Below, piece after piece: positions 14,741 through 21,194 of a stretch of 21,194 nt of DNA. The stretch comes from Firm-04 sp964392175 (GTDB taxonomy: Bacteria > Bacillota > Clostridia > Oscillospirales > Ruminococcaceae), in assembly GCA_964392175.1 (NCBI GenBank), contig CAYMOJ010000032.1, forward strand, positions 1 through 21,194, given 5' to 3'. Each line of letters opens with the position of its first letter. Position 1 is the first letter of the stretch. The notes below the pieces were generated by a model, which searched no databases, was not told the DNA's origin, and saw only the letters and a list, made by a program, of their open reading frames with translations. A program made the position numbers and the translations under genes.

Positions 14741-16584
14741 CGGCTGCCATTTCCTTTCTTTGACAGAGTGCTCGTATACTTTCCTCCGTTTTCAGCAGGT
14801 ACCAAGCAGTGCGCACCGCTACCAATAAGATCACGACGGTTTGCTTTACACAGTGCTGCTCGGATCAAGGCATAGTTCTCCGGCTTGAAATACTGCAACA
14901 TCGCACGCTGCTCAGCTTTTTCCTTGGCAGTACGGGGAACATAGATCGGCTGCATAGTATAAGGATCCAGCCCGGTATAGAACATACAAGTCGAAATCGT
15001 GCCCGGGGTTGGATAAAAGTCCTGCACCTGCTCCGGACGCAAGCCCTCCTCTTTCAGAAAACACGCCAATGCAATGGCATCTTTCATAGTGCTTCCGGGG
15101 TGAGAACTCATAAGATACGGCACTAGATATTGCTCCATATTCATGCTTTTGGTCAAGCCATAAAAACGTTTTTGAAATGCTTTATATGCCTCGATATGCG
15201 GCTTGCCCATGGCATTCAACACCGCGGCGGAGCAATGTTCCGGCGCAACCTTTAACTGACCACTGACATGATAATGAACAAGCTCCTTGAAAAAGCTATC
15301 GTCGCGATCCTCCATAAGGTAATCATAGCGAATACCGGAGCGAATAAAGACACGCTTCACCTTTGGCAGATTGCGCAGCTTACGCAACAGGTTCAGGTAC
15401 TCGGTATGGTCAACACGCAGATTTTTACAGGGCGTGGGTGCAAGACATTTTCTACCCTTGCACAGACCATGCTCCAATTGCTTTTCACAGGACATATGAC
15501 GGAAATTCGCTGTGGGCCCGCCCACATCATGAATATAGCCCTTGAAATCAGGCAAGGTGGTAAGCAATTTTGCCTCATTTATAACGGATTCTTCGCTGCG
15601 TGTAGCAATCCTTCTGCCTTGATGCAAGGCGATGGAACAAAAATTACAGAACCCGAAGCAGCCACGATTATGCGTGATGGAAAAACGCACCTCCTCGATC
15701 GCAGGCACGCCGCCCTCTTTTTCATACATGGGGTGATAGGTGCGCATATAGGGCAATGCATAGACGGCATCCATCTCCTCGGTAGTCAGGGAAATCGCAG
15801 GCGGATTCTGCACAAGCATACGGTCACCATGACGTTGAATGACACGCTTGCCATAGATCTCATCCTGCTGATCATACTGGATACGGCAGGCGCGGGCGTA
15901 TGCTTCTTTGCTTTCGCAGACCTGCGCAAAAGAGGGACACTCGGCAGCACCAATGGGCGTATTGGAAGGAGATGTGAGATAGCAGGTGCCACGCACATCG
16001 GTGATATCGCAAGGTGGCACACCATTCCGCAAACGCTCGGCAAGTTCCACGATGCTATGCTCGCCCATACCAAACATCAGGATATCCGCGCCACTATCCA
16101 CCAATATAGATGGACAAACGGTATCTGCCCAATAATCATAGTGGGCGAATCGACGTAAAGATGCTTCCAAGCCACCAATAAGGATCGGTACATCTCCATA
16201 AATACGGCGTAGCATTCGACAATATACGGTAACGGCACGGTCGGGACGCTTCCCTGCTTTTCTGCCGGCAGAGTATGCATCATCGCTTCGTTTTTTTTTC
16301 GCAGCAGTATAATGGGCAACCATACTATCAATATTGCCGGCAGTCACAAGAAACGCAAGCTTAGGTCTACCGAAGCGTTTGAAATCACTTTCGGTATGCC
16401 AATCAGGCTGGGGCAAAATGGCAACAGAATACCCCTTAGATTGCAATACACGAGAAATGATTGCCACACCGAAGCTGGGATGATCAACATAGGCATCGCC
16501 TGTAATATAGACAAAATCGGGCTGTGAAATGCCCTTCGCCTGCAATTCTTCAAGCGTTACGGGCAAGAATCCAGTTTCTATCAT
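14647..16584 (-). CDS. YgiQ-family radical SAM protein
   Basis: This 645-residue protein belongs to the YgiQ (UPF0313) family. The N-terminal part holds GDAYVDHPSFGVAIISRVL and a B12-binding-like region. The radical SAM cluster motif is RGCFGFCNFCS (Cys309, Cys313, Cys316), and HQGRRIATRSEESV follows as usual. VAPEHCSAAVL and the DFYPTPGT segment are family hallmarks. The reaction catalysed by YgiQ proteins is unknown. The C-terminal tail is basic and low in complexity (Gly/Arg/Ser/Lys) and shares 94 nt with the next gene. AAGGAGG stands five bases before the ATG at 16584. It begins 47 bp after the ftsK stop, with no terminator between. Confidence 0.93.
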   Translation of the reverse strand: MIETGFLPVTLEELQAKGISQPDFVYITGDAYVDHPSFGVAIISRVLQSKGYSVAILPQPDWHTESDFKRFGRPKLAFLVTAGNIDSMVAHYTAAKKKRSDDAYSAGRKAGKRPDRAVTVYCRMLRRIYGDVPILIGGLEASLRRFAHYDYWADTVCPSILVDSGADILMFGMGEHSIVELAERLRNGVPPCDITDVRGTCYLTSPSNTPIGAAECPSFAQVCESKEAYARACRIQYDQQDEIYGKRVIQRHGDRMLVQNPPAISLTTEEMDAVYALPYMRTYHPMYEKEGGVPAIEEVRFSITHNRGCFGFCNFCSIALHQGRRIATRSEESVINEAKLLTTLPDFKGYIHDVGGPTANFRHMSCEKQLEHGLCKGRKCLAPTPCKNLRVDHTEYLNLLRKLRNLPKVKRVFIRSGIRYDYLMEDRDDSFFKELVHYHVSGQLKVAPEHCSAAVLNAMGKPHIEAYKAFQKRFYGLTKSMNMEQYLVPYLMSSHPGSTMKDAIALACFLKEEGLRPEQVQDFYPTPGTISTCMFYTGLDPYTMQPIYVPRTAKEKAEQRAMLQYFKPENYALIRAALCKANRRDLIGSGAHCLVPAENGGKYTSTLSKKGNGSRWSTETTHAKGGGGRSRSSMKTHKTRRKSPK

Positions 16585-16631
16585 GCAAGCCTCCTTATCA
16601 GTAGATGATCAGATCGTCGCAAAACGATCAT

Positions 16632-19355
16632 TTATTCGCCAAGTTCGCCGCCCTTAGCAGCAAAACGCAATTTCCACTCGGTCAACTCCTGTGGAGACAT
16701 TAGCACTTTCCGGGGCTTCGCACCCTCAGAAGGCCCAATGATACCCCGCTCCTCCATAGACTCCATAATACGCGCAGCGCGGGCATAGCCCAGTTTTAAA
16801 CGTCGCTGCAAGGCGGTAGTAGAAAGCTGCCCCATATCCACAGCAAGCTCTGCGGCACGAATCAGCAATGCATCATCACCGGATAGCCCGGATAAACGAT
16901 CATCGTCATCGTTTGCTTTGTCGCCCTTGGCAGCTGGAATATTCTGCTCAACGGCTTCCATGATCTCGCAGTCGTATTCCGAAGCACCGTTGCTCTTTAA
17001 GAAGCTTGCGACCGCCTCGACCTCCGCATCGGATGTAAAGCAGCCCTGCACACGCTTTGGCTCACGCCAACCATTGGGATAAAACAGCAGATCGCCATTG
17101 CCAAGGAGGGTCTCCGCACCGGAGCAATCCAGAATGATACGAGAATCTTGCGCAGATTTGACCGACATACCGATACGGCTAGGCACATTCGATTTGATCA
17201 AGCCTGTGATCACATCCACAGTAGGACGTTGGGTCGCAATAATCAGGTGTATGCCTGCGGCTCTTGCCTTTTGTGCAATACGAATGACGGCAGATTCTAC
17301 CTCTTTCGAGGATGCCATCATCAAATCGGCAAACTCGTCAATAATAATCAAGATCTGCGGCAGCTTTTTCATGCCTTCATTGCGCTCGGCAATGGCATTG
17401 TAGCCCTTCAAATCGCGAACACCGTATTGGGCGCACAACGCATAACGACGCTCCATCTCAATCACTGCCCAATTCAATGCGCCAGCCGCTTTCTGGGGAT
17501 TTGTCACAACGGGTATCAACAGGTGCGGAATGCCATCATACGGGGCAAACTCCACTACCTTGGGGTCAACCAGGATCAATCGGACTTCTTCGGGAGCTGC
17601 ATGATAGAGAATGCTCATGATGATGGAATTGGTACACACTGACTTACCGGAACCAGTCGTGCCTGCAATAATCATATGGGGCATTTTGGCAATATCACCG
17701 AGGATCACATTTCCGTCGATATCTTTCCCGACTGCAAAGGTCAACTTGCTTTTGGATTCCTGAAACTCGGGAGATTCCAACAGCTCACGCAGGGTAACGG
17801 TATCTTTGGTATTATTCGCAACTTCAATGCCAACTGCGGGCTTGCCGGGAATCGGGGCTTCAATACGGACAGATTTGCCACCAAGATTCAATCCGATATC
17901 GTCTTGCAGTGATGTAATCTTAGAGATCTTAACGCCCGCAGCAGGCTGGATCTCATATCTCGTAACCGTCGGGCCACGGCGAATACCCGTGATTCTGACC
18001 TGCACGCCAAAGCTGGAAAGCGTATCCACCAAAAGCTTGGCTTTTTCCTTCAGTTCGGCAGAACGGTCGGCATCGTTCGCTGCATTATCAGCATAGTGTA
18101 GTAAGGAAAGAGGCGGTGCCACATAGGGAATTGGCTGCTCTTCGGCGTAAAGACTTTCGTCCAACTCATCCTCCAGCGTTTGCAGCATATTACTTTCGGG
18201 CACAGCGTCAGCATTGGCGATCAAATCCTTTAGCGCAAGCTCGTCCTCAGGCGAAAATCCACCGACAAATTCTCCTCCCTGCACAGGATTCGAGGCAGTA
18301 GGTTCTTCCGATGCATGATGATCAAAAATTGGTACATCCACCTCAATATTGGAGTAAACCTCTCTGCCAACCGATGCGCCATTGATCATGGGTGGATCCT
18401 CTTGTGATGGTGCAGGCTGATTCGAAAAATCCGGAGGCAGAGGGGTATCCTCGGCGATAATCGGTTGCTTTTTGACCGCAGTTTTACTCTTTTTTGTGGG
18501 TTGAATCGATACATCCTCCCATGGGGGCAGTTCTTCATTGATATCCGTGTCTTCCGCTTCATCATCGAAATCGTCATCATCATCCATTACGGCTTCATCG
18601 TCATCGCGGTCGGTTGCCAGATGCACGACTTCATCCCAGAACCAAACAAATGGCTTGACAAAATATCGAAGCAAATCCGCAAAGCTTAGACTCAGCAGAA
18701 GCATGAGAATCAATACAGTCAGCAGCACAATAATAATTTTCGCGCCGATCGTATCAAATAAAGCGACAAGTGGCAGCGCAAATAACGCAGAAATCACGCC
18801 ACCGCCACGGAGTGTCTGCCCTTGGGCATACAGATCCTTCAAAGACTGCCAGATGCTTTGGTTCGTTGCGATGGTACCAAAAAACAGCTGTACAAAAGAA
18901 CTGAGAAAGACAATCAACAGGCTGCCGTAGATCGCACGCTTGCGCATTGCCTGTTCGTCATCCACAACCACGCGATACGCCAAATAGAACATCAGCAGCG
19001 CGAGTGGGAACACCGAAAGCCCAAACAGACCACGCAAAAGGGTATGCAATGTCAGCCAAAATTTGGCACCCGGGAACAATGAAAACAATGCCACAAAAAC
19101 GCCAACGGCGCACAGAATCACAGAAATGATCTGTGGATTGGCTGTGCGCTTTTCCGGCTTCTTTACAGCAGATCTCCCCTTCCCGGCAGCACTTGCCTGC
19201 CGCGAGTTACTCTGCGTTTTATTCGTTTTACTTGCTGTGCGCGATGTCTTAGTGGCTGCGGACTTTTTCTTCGATGCAGTACCGCTTCTGCTATTTGCAG
19301 CAGATGTGCTTTTCTTAGATTTCGCTGTAGCAGATGTCGATTTCTTTTGTGCCAT
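16632..19355 (-). CDS. ftsK: FtsK/SpoIIIE DNA translocase
   Basis: The 907-residue translocase pumps double-stranded DNA across the division or spore septum. Residues 1-70 are a Lys/Ser/Thr/Ala-rich basic tail. About four membrane helices lie between 76 and 229, then an acidic linker (247-275, many Asp) and a disordered region to about 400. The alpha/beta motor follows with Walker A GTTGSGKS (565-572) and Walker B ILIIIDEFADLMM (668-680). A gamma winged-helix domain (about 825-885, with LGYARAARIMESMEERGI) reads the orienting DNA sequence. AAAGGA precedes the ATG. Linkage to tepA resembles the spoIIIE neighbourhood of Bacillus subtilis, which favours a SpoIIIE-like role, but FtsK and SpoIIIE cannot be told apart from sequence alone. 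Confidence 0.95.
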   Translation of the reverse strand: MAQKKSTSATAKSKKSTSAANSRSGTASKKKSAATKTSRTASKTNKTQSNSRQASAAGKGRSAVKKPEKRTANPQIISVILCAVGVFVALFSLFPGAKFWLTLHTLLRGLFGLSVFPLALLMFYLAYRVVVDDEQAMRKRAIYGSLLIVFLSSFVQLFFGTIATNQSIWQSLKDLYAQGQTLRGGGVISALFALPLVALFDTIGAKIIIVLLTVLILMLLLSLSFADLLRYFVKPFVWFWDEVVHLATDRDDDEAVMDDDDDFDDEAEDTDINEELPPWEDVSIQPTKKSKTAVKKQPIIAEDTPLPPDFSNQPAPSQEDPPMINGASVGREVYSNIEVDVPIFDHHASEEPTASNPVQGGEFVGGFSPEDELALKDLIANADAVPESNMLQTLEDELDESLYAEEQPIPYVAPPLSLLHYADNAANDADRSAELKEKAKLLVDTLSSFGVQVRITGIRRGPTVTRYEIQPAAGVKISKITSLQDDIGLNLGGKSVRIEAPIPGKPAVGIEVANNTKDTVTLRELLESPEFQESKSKLTFAVGKDIDGNVILGDIAKMPHMIIAGTTGSGKSVCTNSIIMSILYHAAPEEVRLILVDPKVVEFAPYDGIPHLLIPVVTNPQKAAGALNWAVIEMERRYALCAQYGVRDLKGYNAIAERNEGMKKLPQILIIIDEFADLMMASSKEVESAVIRIAQKARAAGIHLIIATQRPTVDVITGLIKSNVPSRIGMSVKSAQDSRIILDCSGAETLLGNGDLLFYPNGWREPKRVQGCFTSDAEVEAVASFLKSNGASEYDCEIMEAVEQNIPAAKGDKANDDDDRLSGLSGDDALLIRAAELAVDMGQLSTTALQRRLKLGYARAARIMESMEERGIIGPSEGAKPRKVLMSPQELTEWKLRFAAKGGELGE

Positions 19356-19390
19356 GGGTATCCTTTCTTTTCTATGTATACGGTATGCGA

Positions 19391-20212
19391 TTAGGCGAAG
19401 ATCCAGTAGCCAAAGGTAAACAGGCTGACGAGAAGCGTATAAATGGAGAAGGCATGGAAATTATCCGACTTGATCAGCCAATTGACCATTTTGATGGCAA
19501 GCACGCCCACCACTGCGGCGGCAACAAAGCCAATGCCTGCTGCAAGCCAGTTTACCTCAAAGGAACCACTTGCTGCATCCAGCAGTTCAGATGCGCAGCC
19601 ACCCAGAATGGCAGGAATGCCCAACACAAAGGAATATCGCACGGCGGTTTCTTTATCCAGACCGGAAAACAATGCGCCACTGATGGTAGAGCCGGAACGG
19701 GATACACCCGGGAACAAAGCGACACACTGAAACAATCCTATGATAATGGCATCACGCACAGTAATATCGGCTGCGGTTTTTGTATTATTCTTTACGCGAT
19801 TCGCAAAGAAAAGGATCACTGAGGTATACAGGAAGCACAGCGCAAGAATCGGCAAGGTAATATTTTCAAAAACATCCTTGATCAAATAAAACGGCACCAA
19901 CAGCACCAGCGAAATCGCAAGCATAATGAGCATTCGTCGGTCAGGATTCATTTCTTTCCATGTAAATTTACCTGTAAAAATATCCTTTACCAATCGTCCC
20001 AATTCCTTGATGAGTGCAAGAATGGTACTACGAAATGCAAGAAACACCGCGACCAATGTGCCCAAATGTAGAATGACAAGCATAAAAGTACCTTCTTCTA
20101 CCGATTGCCCTGTGACAGTCTGATAAAGGCGCAGATGCCCTGAACTGGATACGGGTAAAAATTCAGTGAGGCCTTGAATAATCGCTTGTACAATCGCGTT
20201 AATAATTTCCAT
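19391..20212 (-). CDS. uppP: Undecaprenyl-diphosphatase
   Basis: The 273-residue polytopic membrane enzyme dephosphorylates undecaprenyl pyrophosphate so the lipid carrier can be reused for wall synthesis; the family also confers bacitracin resistance when overproduced. The two catalytic motifs are LTEFLPVSSSGHL (15-27) and FPGVSRSGSTISGA (from about 167). About eight hydrophobic helices are visible, and length is normal. An upstream in-frame ATG at 20224 has no ribosome site. That ATG's own last base opens GGAGGA (20222-20217), which is placed for the ATG at 20212, so the shorter form is chosen. It lies 35 bp before ftsK. Confidence 0.95.
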   Translation of the reverse strand: MEIINAIVQAIIQGLTEFLPVSSSGHLRLYQTVTGQSVEEGTFMLVILHLGTLVAVFLAFRSTILALIKELGRLVKDIFTGKFTWKEMNPDRRMLIMLAISLVLLVPFYLIKDVFENITLPILALCFLYTSVILFFANRVKNNTKTAADITVRDAIIIGLFQCVALFPGVSRSGSTISGALFSGLDKETAVRYSFVLGIPAILGGCASELLDAASGSFEVNWLAAGIGFVAAAVVGVLAIKMVNWLIKSDNFHAFSIYTLLVSLFTFGYWIFA

Positions 20213-20216
20213 GTTT

Positions 20217-20222
20217 TCCTCC
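20217..20222 (-). promoter_or_regulatory. Ribosome binding site that fixes the uppP start
   Basis: On the - strand GGAGGA begins with the last base of an upstream in-frame ATG (20224-20222) and is followed after four bases by the ATG at 20212. The upstream ATG has no purine-rich site of its own, so translation should begin at 20212. Confidence 0.75.
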
Positions 20223-20275
20223 ATATGAATTGAAATCGCGGAATATGTACGCCCCGCAGGGCGCAGATTGCCAAA

Positions 20276-20992
20276 TTACAATGCGCGGGCCTGTGCCGCC
20301 TCAATTTGTGCATACAATGCATGGATCGCATCCGAAATGCTGCCGACAGCATCTATCAGACCTGCTTCTACCGCCTGTTTTCCATTCAAAACGCTGCCAA
20401 AATCCATGACAAGGGCATCCGTACGGGTCATGAGTGCATACAGTGCATCTCGGCTAATATGGCAGTGCGATGTCACAAATTGCAGAATACGCTCCTGCAT
20501 CTCTTCAACACAATACATTGCCTGTGGCACGCCCATCAAAGTTCCATTCATCCGCACGGGATGGATGGTCATAGATGCAGATGGCACGATAAACGACTGC
20601 TTTGCCGATACTGCAAGAGGAACGCCAATGGAATGTCCACCGCCCAGTACCAGGGAAACGGAAGGCAGCTCCATCCCTGCAATCATCTCGGCAAGTGCAA
20701 GACCCGCTTCCACATCGCCGCCAACTGTATTCAACAGAATCAGCATTCCCTCCACAGTTTGCTCCTGCTCAATTGCAGCGAGCAATGGCAGAAGATGCTC
20801 ATACTTTGTTGTTTTACAGGTTTCGGGCAAAAGAGAATGTCCCTCAATCTGACCGACGATGTTCAGACAATAAATCATATGCTTTGCATGATAGACCGGC
20901 AGTGCGCCAAGCTTTTCCAGCAATGCAAGCGTCATATCCGATACTGTGCATTCGTTTGTCTGCGATTTTGACGAATCTGTGTGCTTTTCCAT
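20276..20992 (-). CDS. tepA: ClpP-like protease TepA
   Basis: This 238-residue soluble ClpP-fold serine protease closely resembles TepA (YmfB) of Bacillus subtilis, which is linked to spore outgrowth and protein export. Diagnostic stretches are VGQIEGHSLLPETCKTTKYE, ILNTVGGDVEAGLALAEMIA-like text around residues 86-105, and LGGGHSIGVP with the nucleophile Ser121. TIHPVR follows with the catalytic His144. The ATG at 20992 is preferred to the GTG at 21004: GAGGTGA (21007-21001), a seven-base match to 16S rRNA, lies eight bases before the ATG but overlaps the GTG. It is the first gene of the - strand cluster. A small GC-rich hairpin (20250-20263) follows its stop. Confidence 0.94.
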   Translation of the reverse strand: MEKHTDSSKSQTNECTVSDMTLALLEKLGALPVYHAKHMIYCLNIVGQIEGHSLLPETCKTTKYEHLLPLLAAIEQEQTVEGMLILLNTVGGDVEAGLALAEMIAGMELPSVSLVLGGGHSIGVPLAVSAKQSFIVPSASMTIHPVRMNGTLMGVPQAMYCVEEMQERILQFVTSHCHISRDALYALMTRTDALVMDFGSVLNGKQAVEAGLIDAVGSISDAIHALYAQIEAAQARAL

Positions 20993-21000
20993 CAATCCAT

Positions 21001-21007
21001 TCACCTC
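21001..21007 (-). promoter_or_regulatory. Ribosome binding site that fixes the tepA start
   Basis: On the - strand this reads GAGGTGA, complementary to the 3' end of 16S rRNA over seven bases. It stands eight bases before the ATG at 20992 and physically overlaps the alternative GTG at 21004, so it can serve only the ATG. Confidence 0.75.
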
Positions 21008-21081
21008 TAGCTGATACTTTAAACACCAGTATCTGCAAACCGGCTGCGGATATACATATTATATAAAAAGTGCACTGGTAT

Positions 21082-21110
21082 ATCATACCATATTTTCACC
21101 GTTCTGTCAA
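21082..21110 (-). promoter_or_regulatory. Sigma-A promoter of the tepA-uppP-ftsK cluster
   Basis: On the - strand a perfect -35 box TTGACA (21110-21105) and a -10 box TATGAT (21087-21082) are separated by 17 bp. Transcription would start near 21075, leaving a leader of about 80 nt before tepA. No other strong promoter was seen in the short gaps of the downstream cluster, so this may drive much of it. The inverted repeat at 21140-21192 ends exactly 29 bp upstream of the -35 box, as at the left end. Confidence 0.88.
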
Positions 21111-21139
21111 GCAGAAGCCCTTACAATAATGTAAACCCG

Positions 21140-21192
21140 ATGTAGTGCTACAATAGAAGTGAGACCTTAGGGTATAGAAAAAGTGATTGAGA
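21140..21192 (-). repeat. 53-bp inverted repeat, right copy
   Basis: The reverse complement matches positions 1-53 at 52 of 53 bases. It contains the same TGTAGCACTACA dyad (21152-21141) at the edge facing the promoter. Two more bases (21193-21194) lie outside the compared stretch, so the repeat could extend to the right beyond the window. Together with the left copy it brackets the complete 21-kb segment. Confidence 0.9.
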
Positions 21193-21194
21193 TC

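Noticed and set aside
15268..16158. + strand ORF of 296 codons opposite the radical SAM gene
   Set aside because: It is the antisense shadow of a well-conserved radical SAM coding region, with no ribosome site or recognisable domain.
16605..16631. Hairpin between ftsK and the radical SAM gene (ATGATC / GATCAT, with an inner GATCG / CGATC alternative)
   Set aside because: Short stems of weak pairs, two competing folds and no T-run on the - strand; not a convincing terminator.
20250..20263. GC-rich hairpin CGCCC-TGCG-GGGCG (with one unpaired-base choice) after the tepA stop
   Set aside because: No U-run follows on the - strand and uppP lies only about 40 bp downstream, so termination is unlikely; it could affect mRNA stability but that is not supported.
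21140..21192. Possible CRISPR repeat: AGTGCTACAAT resembles the end of some type II-C repeats
   Set aside because: The similarity is only 11 bases, the shared stretch is 53 bp rather than about 36, the two copies are 21 kb apart in opposite orientation, and there is no spaced array or cas gene in the window.

Overview
The window looks like part of a Firmicutes chromosome, most likely a Clostridia member of the gut Ruminococcaceae/Oscillospirales type. This is inferred from a V-type ATPase operon, a SpoIIIE/FtsK translocase beside the ClpP-like protease TepA, strong Shine-Dalgarno sites, and Ser/Thr-rich linkers on exported proteins. No RNA gene, insertion sequence, prophage or CRISPR array was found, and no gap exceeds about 200 bp.

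Left half, + strand (1-9923): a textbook sigma-A promoter (TTGACA-17 bp-TATAAT, 83-111) leads into a compact ten-gene operon. It encodes a whole V/A-type ATPase in the order peripheral stalk G/H, C, I, K, F, E, A, B, D, followed by a GDSL/SGNH lipoprotein that overlaps the D gene by ATGA. Most genes overlap or lie within 16 bp of the next. The exception is the 38-bp gap with a hairpin in front of the proteolipid gene (K). A strong intrinsic terminator at 9967-10009 separates this operon from the convergent one.

Right half, - strand (21104 down to 10008): a second sigma-A promoter (TTGACA-17 bp-TATGAT, 21110-21082) precedes ten tightly packed genes: tepA, uppP, ftsK/spoIIIE, a YgiQ-type radical SAM protein, a membrane-anchored ComEC-like metallo-beta-lactamase protein, a DUF3006 protein, an HI0933/BaiN-type flavoprotein, cmk, plsC and a membrane-anchored M15/VanY-like protein. 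Themes are envelope building (undecaprenyl recycling, phospholipid synthesis, peptidoglycan), chromosome segregation and nucleotide supply.

The most striking structure is at the ends. Positions 1-53 and 21140-21192 are inverted copies of one 53-bp sequence (52 of 53 identical). Each copy ends exactly 29 bp upstream of the -35 box of the operon it faces, with no obvious similarity in the 29-bp gap. This is either a repeat family with promoter-upstream placement or a shared upstream regulatory element. It may also explain why the sequence stops here, if this is a whole contig. Other points of interest are two envelope proteins whose catalytic residues look altered (an M15 protein lacking a zinc-ligand His and the catalytic Glu, and an SGNH protein lacking the usual Asp), a rotor subunit K whose first hairpin is replaced by an unrelated-looking segment, and a 94-nt out-of-frame overlap between the radical SAM gene and the metallohydrolase gene.
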